Shown: one piece after another, positions 46,801-54,843 of the stretch | How positions within the stretch are numbered: the first letter of the stretch is position 1 | How the letters are laid out: each line of letters starts with the position of its first letter | NCBI GenBank assembly: GCA_910579215.1 | Contig: CAJTTN010000004.1 | Location: 62,001-126,000 of the forward strand | Length of the DNA stretch: 64,000 nt | Reading direction: 5' to 3' | Source: an uncultured Anaeroplasmataceae bacterium | Lineage (GTDB): Bacteria; Bacillota_I; Bacilli_A; Acholeplasmatales; Anaeroplasmataceae | Made by a program: the position numbers and the translations under genes | Notes under the pieces: generated by a model | The model's database searches: none | The model's input: only the letters and a program-made list of their open reading frames with translations | What the model was told of the DNA's origin: nothing

Positions 46801-49800
46801 TTGACTCCTACGTTTACTACAGCAAATACGAGCTATCAGGTGAATATAGCTGCGGAGGATGATGTCGCTTTAATTATCCAAAAACAAAGTGAGTATGCTA
46901 AAATATTTGTTTCTGATGGTAGCACCATACAAGAGGTGACAACAGAAAATGGTAGCTATGCAATTCCTACGCTTCCATCAAATACAGAAAAAAATTTCAA
47001 AATTTATGCAGTAGCAGAATCAGGTGCTAAAGGGATAGAATACAACATTTTAGTGAAAAAAGCAGCTGACACAGATGCAACTTTAAAGGAATTGACAGTA
47101 AATGGTACTGCAGTAGAAGATTTTATTCCTGGAATGACTGGACAAGAATTTGAGATTTTTATTGGCAGTCTAGATAGCATAACCATTGGGGCTGTACCTA
47201 CTAAGGATACGGCTACCTTAGAAAATTTGAGAGATTCTTATGCTTTACAAGTAGGAGAAAATTTAATAGATGTAGTTGTTACTGCAGAAGATGGCACGAC
47301 GAAAGAAACATATACTCTTTGTATTATTCGAGATGCAGATGCAAAGCTAGATGGCATTGAGGCTATTGTAGTAGAGGATGAGCAGGAAGTAGATAAATTG
47401 CAGCCACAGTTTAATGCAGATGAGTTCACTGGCTATCAGGTTAGCTTACTATATAGCCAAGATTCCCTTGTCCTTCGCTATGTATCAAGCTACAATACAG
47501 CAAGTGTTATCGCTCCAGATTTAACAGAGCTCACTAGTGAAAATAAGGAAATTACAATCAACAACATTTCTGTTGGAACAGCTACCTATAAGGTTAGAGT
47601 TAAAACGGCAAGTGGTATTACCGCTGATTATGAAATTCAGATTACAAGAGCGGCTGCAAGTACGGATGCCTCTTTAAAAGAATTTAAAATTAATGGAGAA
47701 GCTGTCACAGGCTTTACTGCTGGTATGACAGGTGGTTCCTTTGAGGTATTTATTAAGGATGCTGATACAGTATATTTAGAAGGTATCCTAACAGATAAAA
47801 ATGCTAAAATTACCTCTAATCCATGTGAAACTCCTGTAGATGTAGAGGTTGGAGAAAATGAATTTACTTTTATAACTACAGCAGAAGATGGAATAACTAC
47901 AGCCACCTACATTGTCAAGGCAATTAAAGATGCGCCAAAAACTTTAAATTCCTTATCCTTAACGTTAAATGGCATAGAGCAAATCTTAAATTTCAATTCC
48001 ACTACCTTTAGCTATTCTATTTCTTTAGAATATGAAGAGGATGAGCTCATTTTAGATTTTACAAGAACAAATGAGAGCTTAACCACTTTAAAGGTATTAG
48101 ATGCAAAAGGAAATGAAATTGAAAATATTGCTGACGTCTATACGTTAAGCGATATAGCAATAAATTCCTCAACCTATAAGATTCGTATAACGGCTCAAAG
48201 TGGTGAATACCAGGATTATGATCTTGTCATAACTAGAGATGCAGGTAGTGATGTTAATACCATAGAAAGCTTTAAATATTATGCAAATCCTACAGATACA
48301 GAATTGACGGAGTTACCCATCAATGACCAGGAAACCTCCTATACCTATATAGTAAATCGAAATACGACAGAATTTGCTCCTGAAATAGCTTTAACAGATG
48401 ATAAGGCGACAATGATTTTGCCTAATGATAAAGCTTTACTAGCTGGACAGGCCAATACAAAAGAGATTCTTGTTCGTAGCCAAAATGGGAAAGAAAGAAC
48501 CTATACCTTTGTAGTTTATCCTTGTGATACAGATTTTACAATTGAAGACATTTTGGTTAAATCTGAGGAGGGGGATTCTAATCTATTAGGAATAGATGAT
48601 AGCTTTATTGATTATAAAAATAATCAGCTAGAATTAATGGTGGCAAGTACGATTGCCTCAATGAAGCTAGAGGTTGTAAAGCCTAGTGCTAATTCTATAA
48701 TTTATGTAAATGATGAAGAATTTACTAGTGATATATTTTCATTAGAAAATGGCTTAAATACCTTTACTATCTATGTTTTAAGTGAGTATGGGAAAGCAAA
48801 TCCTACGGATGAATCCGCAAAATCTGAGGTAGTTACTCTTTCTATCACTCGTGTAGTAGATCCAATTTTCACTATAAATACACAAGGAAAAAAGGAAGGA
48901 CCAACTTCTAAAGAGGAAAATATTACTTATGGTAGCTCTAAGTCCTATTCTTTTGCTGAAGAGGGCTATACAATTCAAAGTGTTAAAATTGATGGTGTAT
49001 CTCAAGAAATTAAAGAAACCTATGAGTTTGATAATATTGTAGAAGACCATACGATAGAAGTAATCTATGAAATCAATACATACACAATCACTATATCTGT
49101 TACTGCTGGGTATGGTGGCGCTTATGTTGGAGATGAAAAGATAGAATCTGAAATTAGCTATACCTTTGGAGAGTCTATTACTTTTACGTTTAGACCAGAT
49201 GAGGGATATCTTTTAAAGCAAATTGTATTAGATGGTGTTATCGCAGGTACTCATAGTAGTCTTTCTGTTGGAATTAGTGGAAATCATACTATCGAATTGA
49301 GCTTTGAAATTATAAAATATAAAATAACTTTAGAGGTTGAAGGAGAAGGACAAATTACTCCTAATCAGACTGAACTTGCATATGGCTCAACCCTAGAATA
49401 TAGGTTTCAGCCTAAGGTAGGTCATCGTATAAAAGAAGTTCTTGTAGATGGACATACTCTTGGTAAAGTAAACTCCTATACTTTAACGGAGGTTAAAGAT
49501 AATCATACAATAAAAGTTATATTTGAACAAGAAAAGTACACAATCTATGTCATTGCTTCTGGTAATGGAACTGTTGATCCAGGGGAGGATTTAGAATATA
49601 GCTTTGGAGAGACGGCTCTATATACGTTTGTTCCTAATATAGGGTATCATGTTGCTTCTTTAAAGATTGATAATGTTGATATAGTTGGTTCTACATTAGA
49701 AAATATAATTGAAAATGGGTATGAATTTTCAAATATTAACACACATCATACAATAGTTGTAAAATTTGAAATTAACACCTATACAATAGAAGTTATTCAA

Positions 49801-52800
49801 GCACAGAATGGTACAATATCTGAAGCTTTAGAAGCTTATACTTATGGTGCAGATGCAACCTTTACCATTACTCCGAATGAGGCATGTCATATTCTTCATT
49901 TAATTATAGATGGTGTTGAAATTGACCCTAGTACTACCTATACCTTTACTAGTATTGATAGAAATCATACGATTTCGGCTGTCTTTGAGGGAGATTCAAC
50001 AACCTATAAAGTTTATCATCACTTCCAAGAAATAGGAAGTGAGGAATATGATGAGCAATTAATTGAAGAGGTATCTGCGAAGGTCAATGATTCAATTCAA
50101 TATTATGCTCCAAAAATGACTGGCTTTGAAGCACAACCTGTGGCACCTATCCTTGTTCAGCCTGATGGAACCTCTGCCATACATGTTTATTACGATCGAT
50201 TATCCTACACTATTAGCTGTGTAGAGCATGATGGTATATCTGCAACAACTGGCTTTGGTACCTATCCATATGGTAGTGAAATTGAAATTAGTGTAGAGGT
50301 AAAGAAAGGGTATCGTTGGAGTAGCTTTATAAGCAGTAATGAAAGTAAAGTTCCAAATAGTACAGATAATCCATATCGTTTTACTGTTCCAGCTGAAAAT
50401 ATTGAATTTTCATTTGATTTAATCAGCTTTCATACCATTGATGTGCGTCCTACTAAAAATGGAGTAATGGACAAAGAGGTTGGTATTTATGAATTTAATT
50501 CAGGCGAAGAATTTACAATTCATTTCACACCAAATGAGGGCTATAAGTTAAAACAGCTTATTGTTGATGGCAGAGCTATCACAGATTATCAAGAGGATAG
50601 CTATACATTCTCAAATATTGTTTCTAATCACTCTTTTACGGTTGAATTTGAACAAATTATGTTCGATTTATCTATAACAATTCATGGTACAACTGCAACA
50701 TTTAGTGAATCACATAGGATACCTTATGGGTCTAGCTATGTATATACCATTACACCTATTGATGGGTATGATTTAACTAATATGAATGTTGATGGTATGG
50801 ATTTAGGACCAATTACAGAATATACATTTGAAGATGTAAAAGAGGACCATGAAATTTCAATTGAAATTGAACAGATTCTTTATGAAATCATGGTCACAAT
50901 TAAGGGAAATGGTACTGTAAGCCCAAGTGGTAAAAATTATGTTACCTTTGGCTCAGATAGAGTTTTAACCTTCTTACCAGAAACTGGATATTATATCAAG
51001 AATGTCAGTATAGATAAACGCGATATGGGCTCTATAGAGACCTATACCTTCTCTCGAGTTACAAACGACCATTTGGTTGAGGTTGTCTTTGAGCAATTAA
51101 TGTATAATATCAATCTCAATACACCTGAAAATGGAGCTATAGAATACGAAGGGGATTTATATTTACCATATGGATCTAATAAGCAGCTAAGCTTTATTCC
51201 AGAGGAAGGATATAGGATTAAGGATATCAAAATTAATAATGTTAGTATTGGCACACCTTCTACCTATACCTTCTTAAATATCCAAGAAGATCAAAATGTG
51301 GTTGTAGAATTTGAACAAATCTACTTTACTATAGAGGTAAACTCCTATGGTCATGGTATATTAAATCCAGAGACTACAATTTTAGTTCCTTATGGTTCTA
51401 ATAAAAAATTTGAAATCATACCAGAGCTAGGCTATACAATAAGTCGATTAGATGTTGATGGCAAAAGCATAGAAATTCAAAGTGAATATACTTTTGAAAA
51501 TATTCGTGAGGATCATTCTATTTCTGTTGAGTTTGAACAATTAATTTACACGATAACTATAGATGTTATTGGCAGTGGAACAATAAATTCTGATTCAGTA
51601 ACAGAAGTATTTTATGGTGCAAATAAGGATATCCTATTTACACCTGATTATGGCCAAAGGATTAAAAGAATAGAATTAGATGGCGAGGCTATTGAAAATA
51701 CGAATAGAATTTCTTTAACAAGTATACAAGAACATCACCATATCGTTGTAGAGTTTGAACAAATCTATTTTAGTATAACAGTTTCTACCATTGGCAATGG
51801 AATGGTAACCCCAAATACATCTTTGGAAATTCCTTATGGAGATGATGAGACGTATGCATTTATTCCTGAGGATGGGTATAAAATTAAAGAAGTAATTGTT
51901 GATGGTGAGGCATTAGAGCCTAATAGTTCTTATACCTTCTATAATATAACCTCTAATCATACGGTTTCCGTAGAATTTGAAAAAATATTCCATACAATTC
52001 AAGTATTATGTGGGGAAAATGGAACTGCAAATTTACCAGAAATCAATACGTTAGAGCATCGTTCTAATTTGATGTGTAGATTTACTCCTAATGAGGGCTA
52101 TCGTCTTAAGGATATTCTTGTAGATGGAGATAGTGTAGGTGGAGATTCAACCTCATACTATTTTGGTAATATTTCCACAGACCATACAATAGAGGCAGTT
52201 TTTGAGGAAATCTTATTCTATTTGACTGTTCATTTTGGGCCAGAGGGAACGGTTACCTATCCAAGTGATGAAGGTCCAATAACACCATCAGATAAAATAG
52301 CTGTACGCGTTGGGTCAAGCTTTTCTTTAAATATTACTCCTAATCTAAATTACACTGCAAAAATTATGATCAATGGTGAGAAGATTGATACAACCGATGT
52401 ATTAGAATTTAATGATATTCAAATGGATTATTTTATTCAGATTGAATTTGTACAATTAATTCATCTAGAAATATCAAAGGAAGGAAATGGAACGGTTCCA
52501 GAATCAGCCTCCTACGAATGGAAAACACCTGTAACACTTGTATTTAAGCCAGAAATTGGAAATCGTGTTAAGGAAATTCTTATCGATGGAAAAAGTGTAG
52601 GAAGTGTAGAGGATTATTCATTTCCTAATTTAGTAGCCGATCATACTGTAGTCGTAATATTTGAGCCTATCCAATATAAAATCAACTATACGATGTATGG
52701 AAGGGGTACTGTTTCAAGTGAAATGAATTTGAATACAGTTCTTTATGGACAAAGCTGTGATTTAAGCATTGTGGCTGATGAAGGCTGGCAGCTTTCTATC

Positions 52801-53019
52801 GTATTTGTAGATGGGGTGGAAACAAAAGTTAAGGATGGTAAAATTACGATTGATAAAGTGGATCAGGATATACAAATTGTTGTGTATTTTTCTGAAATTC
52901 CAGTGAAGGCTATACCAATGTGGATTTTTATGATATTAGGTGCAATTATATTCGTATTATTAGTACTATTGATTGCAATTAGCATCTGGAATAAAAAGCG
53001 TAAGCTTTATCGTTATTAA
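43840..53019 (+). CDS. Giant cadherin-like and InlB B-repeat protein, C-terminal membrane anchor
   Basis: 3059 residues, with ribosome site GGAGTGG before the ATG and a signal peptide at about residues 1-28. Residues about 40-1670 are cadherin-like beta-sandwich repeats clearly paralogous to residues about 545-1970 of the 2633-residue protein; both contain DERSTENGIANV and share block order. At about residue 1670 the relationship stops. What follows is about 17 divergent InlB-type B repeats (YGS ... P-x-x-GY-x-I-K ... DG ... YTF-x-N-I ... HTI-x-V-x-FE), with one MucBP-like unit inserted at about 50,010-50,195. A transmembrane helix (about 3026-3048) and a short basic tail KKRKLYRY end the protein. 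It lacks the N-terminal ~540 residues of its paralogue, including the cohesin-like domain. B repeats are stalk-like adhesin modules, so an extended membrane-anchored surface fibre is likely. Confidence 0.92.
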   Translation: MKKLLKFIITSMSFVFILMSIIQSSSTVKVEENNSSIPMNNPVDVTKDARAADEAIASITITSGDYTQIKSEYNIYTKTYEFTDFPYTSTSYTFHVDFTDSTQITNLTLSHNNISVADVPNTYDDFSLDLVFDKEDDDTLHIEITTTKTYRYDIKITREIPDDNASLGTVSIIARRQEEEVTICNSFTSTSLKFVYPDGATALPCTFDSIEVEATPESEKATLEVKINNLNTHTYTFPEKTVESLSVGISIIVTAENGTEKTYKGTVVRAQADDNRNITIEEESFTYLDSQGNEQRGTFTLELIEGTDEDGTTKIINYSNPNSLMKFSTIKASFKIVPESPTTKVYIDGIDYTNQTFETVIKNTISNLPKRLNLSIKSEKDEILRPNYPTAGGFNTSIDLTSEKPETTRTIKDVNLKHSIENALISNSSNTVIQDKNYSYTLKKSIVGESFKIDLTWNGEYTKAYLATTNSNDIMVEGNLYNPDQVWSIGTDIYIYLQAQSEEYEVYSISTEFEDERSTENGIANVEFKNGDTPLSFTFDEANFIYPETGSLELPYSVLQLGVEITLKHAAETLFSGENYLSGALNDDLKVILSVSLKEGENTFYIQGISEKGENGQVYSFSITRLSGSTENDLESLRINGIDCTDATLLGTNFDQAFSKENSNFSFYASRGTNEFIFELGTSLNSVYTISTSASRASSYIIADGTYQEFNICVKSEVENITGTGAGKNYTIRIYVADKDNKLEDLKMFDSFEGTNEVLDTNGNALVFHKDNSNVPTFKLPFKTKKGYFLPIKENFHGTVAFDREELPSLSNRYLKEFNALRNTFDIIVNSELGVLADGDPTIHDQTFTYKLIVEREAGSTNAYLQSLSVEIDGDASAFSYQMENQDFNKEILGPYTVEYVSKTASSLTINAQTEDPNATIQEELVREIHLSDTTISQTFTITVLAEDEITTKVYSVELWITRADPDEDNTLRFISANLFTNPATNILTPTFTTANTSYQVNIAAEDDVALIIQKQSEYAKIFVSDGSTIQEVTTENGSYAIPTLPSNTEKNFKIYAVAESGAKGIEYNILVKKAADTDATLKELTVNGTAVEDFIPGMTGQEFEIFIGSLDSITIGAVPTKDTATLENLRDSYALQVGENLIDVVVTAEDGTTKETYTLCIIRDADAKLDGIEAIVVEDEQEVDKLQPQFNADEFTGYQVSLLYSQDSLVLRYVSSYNTASVIAPDLTELTSENKEITINNISVGTATYKVRVKTASGITADYEIQITRAAASTDASLKEFKINGEAVTGFTAGMTGGSFEVFIKDADTVYLEGILTDKNAKITSNPCETPVDVEVGENEFTFITTAEDGITTATYIVKAIKDAPKTLNSLSLTLNGIEQILNFNSTTFSYSISLEYEEDELILDFTRTNESLTTLKVLDAKGNEIENIADVYTLSDIAINSSTYKIRITAQSGEYQDYDLVITRDAGSDVNTIESFKYYANPTDTELTELPINDQETSYTYIVNRNTTEFAPEIALTDDKATMILPNDKALLAGQANTKEILVRSQNGKERTYTFVVYPCDTDFTIEDILVKSEEGDSNLLGIDDSFIDYKNNQLELMVASTIASMKLEVVKPSANSIIYVNDEEFTSDIFSLENGLNTFTIYVLSEYGKANPTDESAKSEVVTLSITRVVDPIFTINTQGKKEGPTSKEENITYGSSKSYSFAEEGYTIQSVKIDGVSQEIKETYEFDNIVEDHTIEVIYEINTYTITISVTAGYGGAYVGDEKIESEISYTFGESITFTFRPDEGYLLKQIVLDGVIAGTHSSLSVGISGNHTIELSFEIIKYKITLEVEGEGQITPNQTELAYGSTLEYRFQPKVGHRIKEVLVDGHTLGKVNSYTLTEVKDNHTIKVIFEQEKYTIYVIASGNGTVDPGEDLEYSFGETALYTFVPNIGYHVASLKIDNVDIVGSTLENIIENGYEFSNINTHHTIVVKFEINTYTIEVIQAQNGTISEALEAYTYGADATFTITPNEACHILHLIIDGVEIDPSTTYTFTSIDRNHTISAVFEGDSTTYKVYHHFQEIGSEEYDEQLIEEVSAKVNDSIQYYAPKMTGFEAQPVAPILVQPDGTSAIHVYYDRLSYTISCVEHDGISATTGFGTYPYGSEIEISVEVKKGYRWSSFISSNESKVPNSTDNPYRFTVPAENIEFSFDLISFHTIDVRPTKNGVMDKEVGIYEFNSGEEFTIHFTPNEGYKLKQLIVDGRAITDYQEDSYTFSNIVSNHSFTVEFEQIMFDLSITIHGTTATFSESHRIPYGSSYVYTITPIDGYDLTNMNVDGMDLGPITEYTFEDVKEDHEISIEIEQILYEIMVTIKGNGTVSPSGKNYVTFGSDRVLTFLPETGYYIKNVSIDKRDMGSIETYTFSRVTNDHLVEVVFEQLMYNINLNTPENGAIEYEGDLYLPYGSNKQLSFIPEEGYRIKDIKINNVSIGTPSTYTFLNIQEDQNVVVEFEQIYFTIEVNSYGHGILNPETTILVPYGSNKKFEIIPELGYTISRLDVDGKSIEIQSEYTFENIREDHSISVEFEQLIYTITIDVIGSGTINSDSVTEVFYGANKDILFTPDYGQRIKRIELDGEAIENTNRISLTSIQEHHHIVVEFEQIYFSITVSTIGNGMVTPNTSLEIPYGDDETYAFIPEDGYKIKEVIVDGEALEPNSSYTFYNITSNHTVSVEFEKIFHTIQVLCGENGTANLPEINTLEHRSNLMCRFTPNEGYRLKDILVDGDSVGGDSTSYYFGNISTDHTIEAVFEEILFYLTVHFGPEGTVTYPSDEGPITPSDKIAVRVGSSFSLNITPNLNYTAKIMINGEKIDTTDVLEFNDIQMDYFIQIEFVQLIHLEISKEGNGTVPESASYEWKTPVTLVFKPEIGNRVKEILIDGKSVGSVEDYSFPNLVADHTVVVIFEPIQYKINYTMYGRGTVSSEMNLNTVLYGQSCDLSIVADEGWQLSIVFVDGVETKVKDGKITIDKVDQDIQIVVYFSEIPVKAIPMWIFMILGAIIFVLLVLLIAISIWNKKRKLYRY
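48865..52910 (+). repeat. Array of about 17 divergent InlB-type B repeats
   Basis: Units of about 70-80 codons recur, each ending in a variant of HTI-x-V-x-FEQI followed by the next (Y)TI-x-V strand. The repeats are conserved in protein pattern but diverged in DNA, indicating an old array, unlike the fresh 729-bp duplication in the first giant. The count is by eye. Confidence 0.8.
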
Positions 53020-53045
53020 TTTTTAAATCAATTCTATATAATAGA

Positions 53046-53077
53046 GGCAGAATCGTTTTTACAATTCTGCCTTTTTT
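53046..53077 (+). terminator. Rho-independent terminator closing the surface operon
   Basis: GGCAGAAT (53,046-53,053) pairs with ATTCTGCC (53,064-53,071), with a 10-nt loop, followed by six Ts. It lies just after the 3059-residue gene. Confidence 0.9.
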
Positions 53078-53160
53078 ATTATTTCCTATAAAATCCAGGA
53101 AAAACATTAACTATTTTGTCTAGCAAAGCATACAATAAAATGGAAATAATGGAGGTTCCT

Positions 53161-53367
53161 ATGAACGGTCACTTTTTAACTCCAAGAGAGTTAGAGATTT
53201 TTAAATTATTAATTCAAAATGAAACGACAAAAACAATTGCTGATAAGCTACATATCAGTGATAAAACAGTCAGAAATCATATTTCTAATGTGATTGGTAA
53301 GCTGGGAGTCACAAGTAGAACACAAGCAATTATCATGTTAGCTAAAAGTGGAATGATTGAGATATAG
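53161..53367 (+). CDS. Stand-alone LuxR/GerE-type HTH regulator
   Basis: 68 residues starting at the ATG preceded by GGAGG (53,151-53,155); an in-frame TTG at 53,116 has no ribosome site. The whole protein is a LuxR-type helix-turn-helix: LTPRELEIFKLL, TKTIADKLHISDKTVRNHIS, and LGVTSRTQAIIML. There is no receiver or sensor domain, so it resembles GerE-like single-domain regulators. A possible weak promoter (TTAACT-18 bp-TACAAT, 53,107-53,136) lies upstream. It directly follows the giant surface operon and could regulate it, but no target site is proven. Confidence 0.88.
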   Translation: MNGHFLTPRELEIFKLLIQNETTKTIADKLHISDKTVRNHISNVIGKLGVTSRTQAIIMLAKSGMIEI

Positions 53368-53382
53368 TCATTTCACTTTTTT
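53344..53382 (+). terminator. Terminator overlapping the end of the HTH gene
   Basis: AAAAGTGGAATGA (53,344-53,356) pairs with TCATTTCACTTTT (53,368-53,380) with one G-U pair, ending in Ts. The stop codon TAG lies in the loop, so the gene's last codons form the terminator arm. Confidence 0.75.
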
Positions 53383-53476
53383 ATGTCAAATAAATTTTGT
53401 CGTGTTTCAGCAAAGTAATATTTTTTTGCTATCATAAAATTTAATAAATTGAAGAATACTAATAATGGTGAATAAG

Positions 53477-53911
53477 ATGATAGAATCAGATACAATAAAA
53501 TTATTAAGAGAATGTGATCTTGGAATAAAGATGGGAGTATCAGCAATAGAAGAGGTCGTTGAATCAGTGAAGAATGAGGAATTCAAATGCTTATTATTGG
53601 AATGTAGAAATAAGCATATGGCTTTAAAGAATGAAATTGTAACTCTTTTACATGAGTATGGTGATAAGGGAAAGGATCCTAATCCTTTAGCAAAGGGAAT
53701 GTCTTGGTTAAAAACAAATGCTAAATTAAGCTTGAAGGAATCTGATGCAACCATTGCCGATCTTATAACGGATGGCTGTAATATGGGGGTTAAATTTTTA
53801 CATCGATATTTAAATCAATATAAGGCTGCAGATGAGATATCTAAGAACTTAATTAAAAGACTTATTAATATAGAAGAAAAGCTTGCAATAGAAATAAGAG
53901 TCTTTTTGTGA
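53477..53911 (+). CDS. DUF2383-like four-helix-bundle protein
   Basis: 144 residues from the ATG at 53,477, which has GGTGA 5 nt upstream; the ATG at 53,465 lacks a good site. The sequence is almost entirely amphipathic helix: LLRECDLGIKMGVSAIEEVV, ECRNKHMALKNEIVTLLHEYG, LKTNAKLSL, and MGVKFLHRYLNQYKAA. This follows the pattern of DUF2383/PA2169-type ferritin-like bundles, which often sit near stress genes. No complete metal-binding ExxH pair is obvious. No signal peptide is present. Function is unknown; family assignment is by pattern. Confidence 0.7.
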   Translation: MIESDTIKLLRECDLGIKMGVSAIEEVVESVKNEEFKCLLLECRNKHMALKNEIVTLLHEYGDKGKDPNPLAKGMSWLKTNAKLSLKESDATIADLITDGCNMGVKFLHRYLNQYKAADEISKNLIKRLINIEEKLAIEIRVFL

Positions 53912-53920
53912 TGATAAAGG

Positions 53921-53949
53921 TACTCTCTTTAAAAGGAGAGTATTTTTTT
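53921..53949 (+). terminator. Terminator after the helical-bundle gene
   Basis: TACTCTCTT pairs with AGGAGAGTA through nine pairs (one G-U) around a 4-nt loop, followed by seven Ts. Confidence 0.9.
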
Positions 53950-53983
53950 ATTTTTTGAACATACTAGGAATGGTGATAAAACT

Positions 53984-54769
53984 ATGAAAACTGTATTACT
54001 AACTGGCTGTACAAGTGGAATAGGAAAAGCGTTATCTAAGGAATTTGCTTCCGATAATCATAATCTAATTTTAGTAGCTAGAAACAAGGATAAGGTATTA
54101 GAACTATCCAAGGAATTGTCCAAAAAGTATGGCATTTGCACCTATCCAATTCTATGTGATTTAAGAGAACAAGATGCGTATCAACAGATTTATCGTCAGG
54201 TAGAAGAATTAAATCTTGTTGTAGACATTTTAGTAAATGCTGCTGGATTTGGAATCTATGGAGAATTTGTAGATTCTGATCCTGTGCTGCAACAGGAATT
54301 GTTACAGGTTAATATGAGCTCTTTACTTTGTTTATGTAATCTTTTTGGTTTACAGATGAAGAAAAGAGGCCGTGGCTACATAATAAATTTTTCTTCCATT
54401 TCTGGATTCTTTCCAGGAACCTATATGTCCTCCTATTATGCCTCTAAAGCTTTTATATTATCCTATTCAATTTCGTTAGCAAGAGAGCTTAAGCCCTTTG
54501 GAGTAAAGGTACTGGCCCTTTGTCCAGGTGTTATAGATACGCCCTTTTACAATAAGGCTAAAGCTGATAAAAGGCATAGCTATCTTCTTTATCGAATGCC
54601 TCCTATTTCAGCTTCCAAATTTGCTGAAAAAGCCTATAAAACTATAAAAAAGGAAAAAATTTATTACAAAATTATAGGAATTAAAAATAAAATCCTTGTA
54701 TTTTTATCTATTTTTGTACCTAAACGTGTGTTAGCTGCGATTCTCAGCTGGATACAGGCTAAAAAATAA
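53984..54769 (+). CDS. Short-chain dehydrogenase/reductase
   Basis: 261 residues. The Rossmann cofactor motif TGCTSGIG is at residues 7-14, followed by NAAGFG. The catalytic serine lies in NFSSISG and the YxxxK pair in YYASKAF, with a following CPGVIDTP. This is a complete classical SDR, close to the DltE/YqjQ group (COG0300), an NAD(P)H-dependent oxidoreductase of unknown substrate. The C-terminus (IIGIKNKILVFLSIFVPKRV) is hydrophobic and basic and may touch the membrane. The ribosome site is GGTGAT; no convincing promoter was found between the upstream terminator and the start. The asparagine synthase gene follows after 74 bp with no terminator, so the two may be co-transcribed. Confidence 0.9.
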   Translation: MKTVLLTGCTSGIGKALSKEFASDNHNLILVARNKDKVLELSKELSKKYGICTYPILCDLREQDAYQQIYRQVEELNLVVDILVNAAGFGIYGEFVDSDPVLQQELLQVNMSSLLCLCNLFGLQMKKRGRGYIINFSSISGFFPGTYMSSYYASKAFILSYSISLARELKPFGVKVLALCPGVIDTPFYNKAKADKRHSYLLYRMPPISASKFAEKAYKTIKKEKIYYKIIGIKNKILVFLSIFVPKRVLAAILSWIQAKK

Positions 54770-54843
54770 TTTGGGCGAATTCTTTATGATTTATTTCACA
54801 CTTTCCTTACTTTTTCATACCATAATATAGGAAGTGATATAAA

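Noticed and set aside
53116..53367. Longer HTH protein starting at the TTG at 53,116
   Set aside because: No ribosome site; GGAGG sits before the ATG at 53,161, where the family domain begins.
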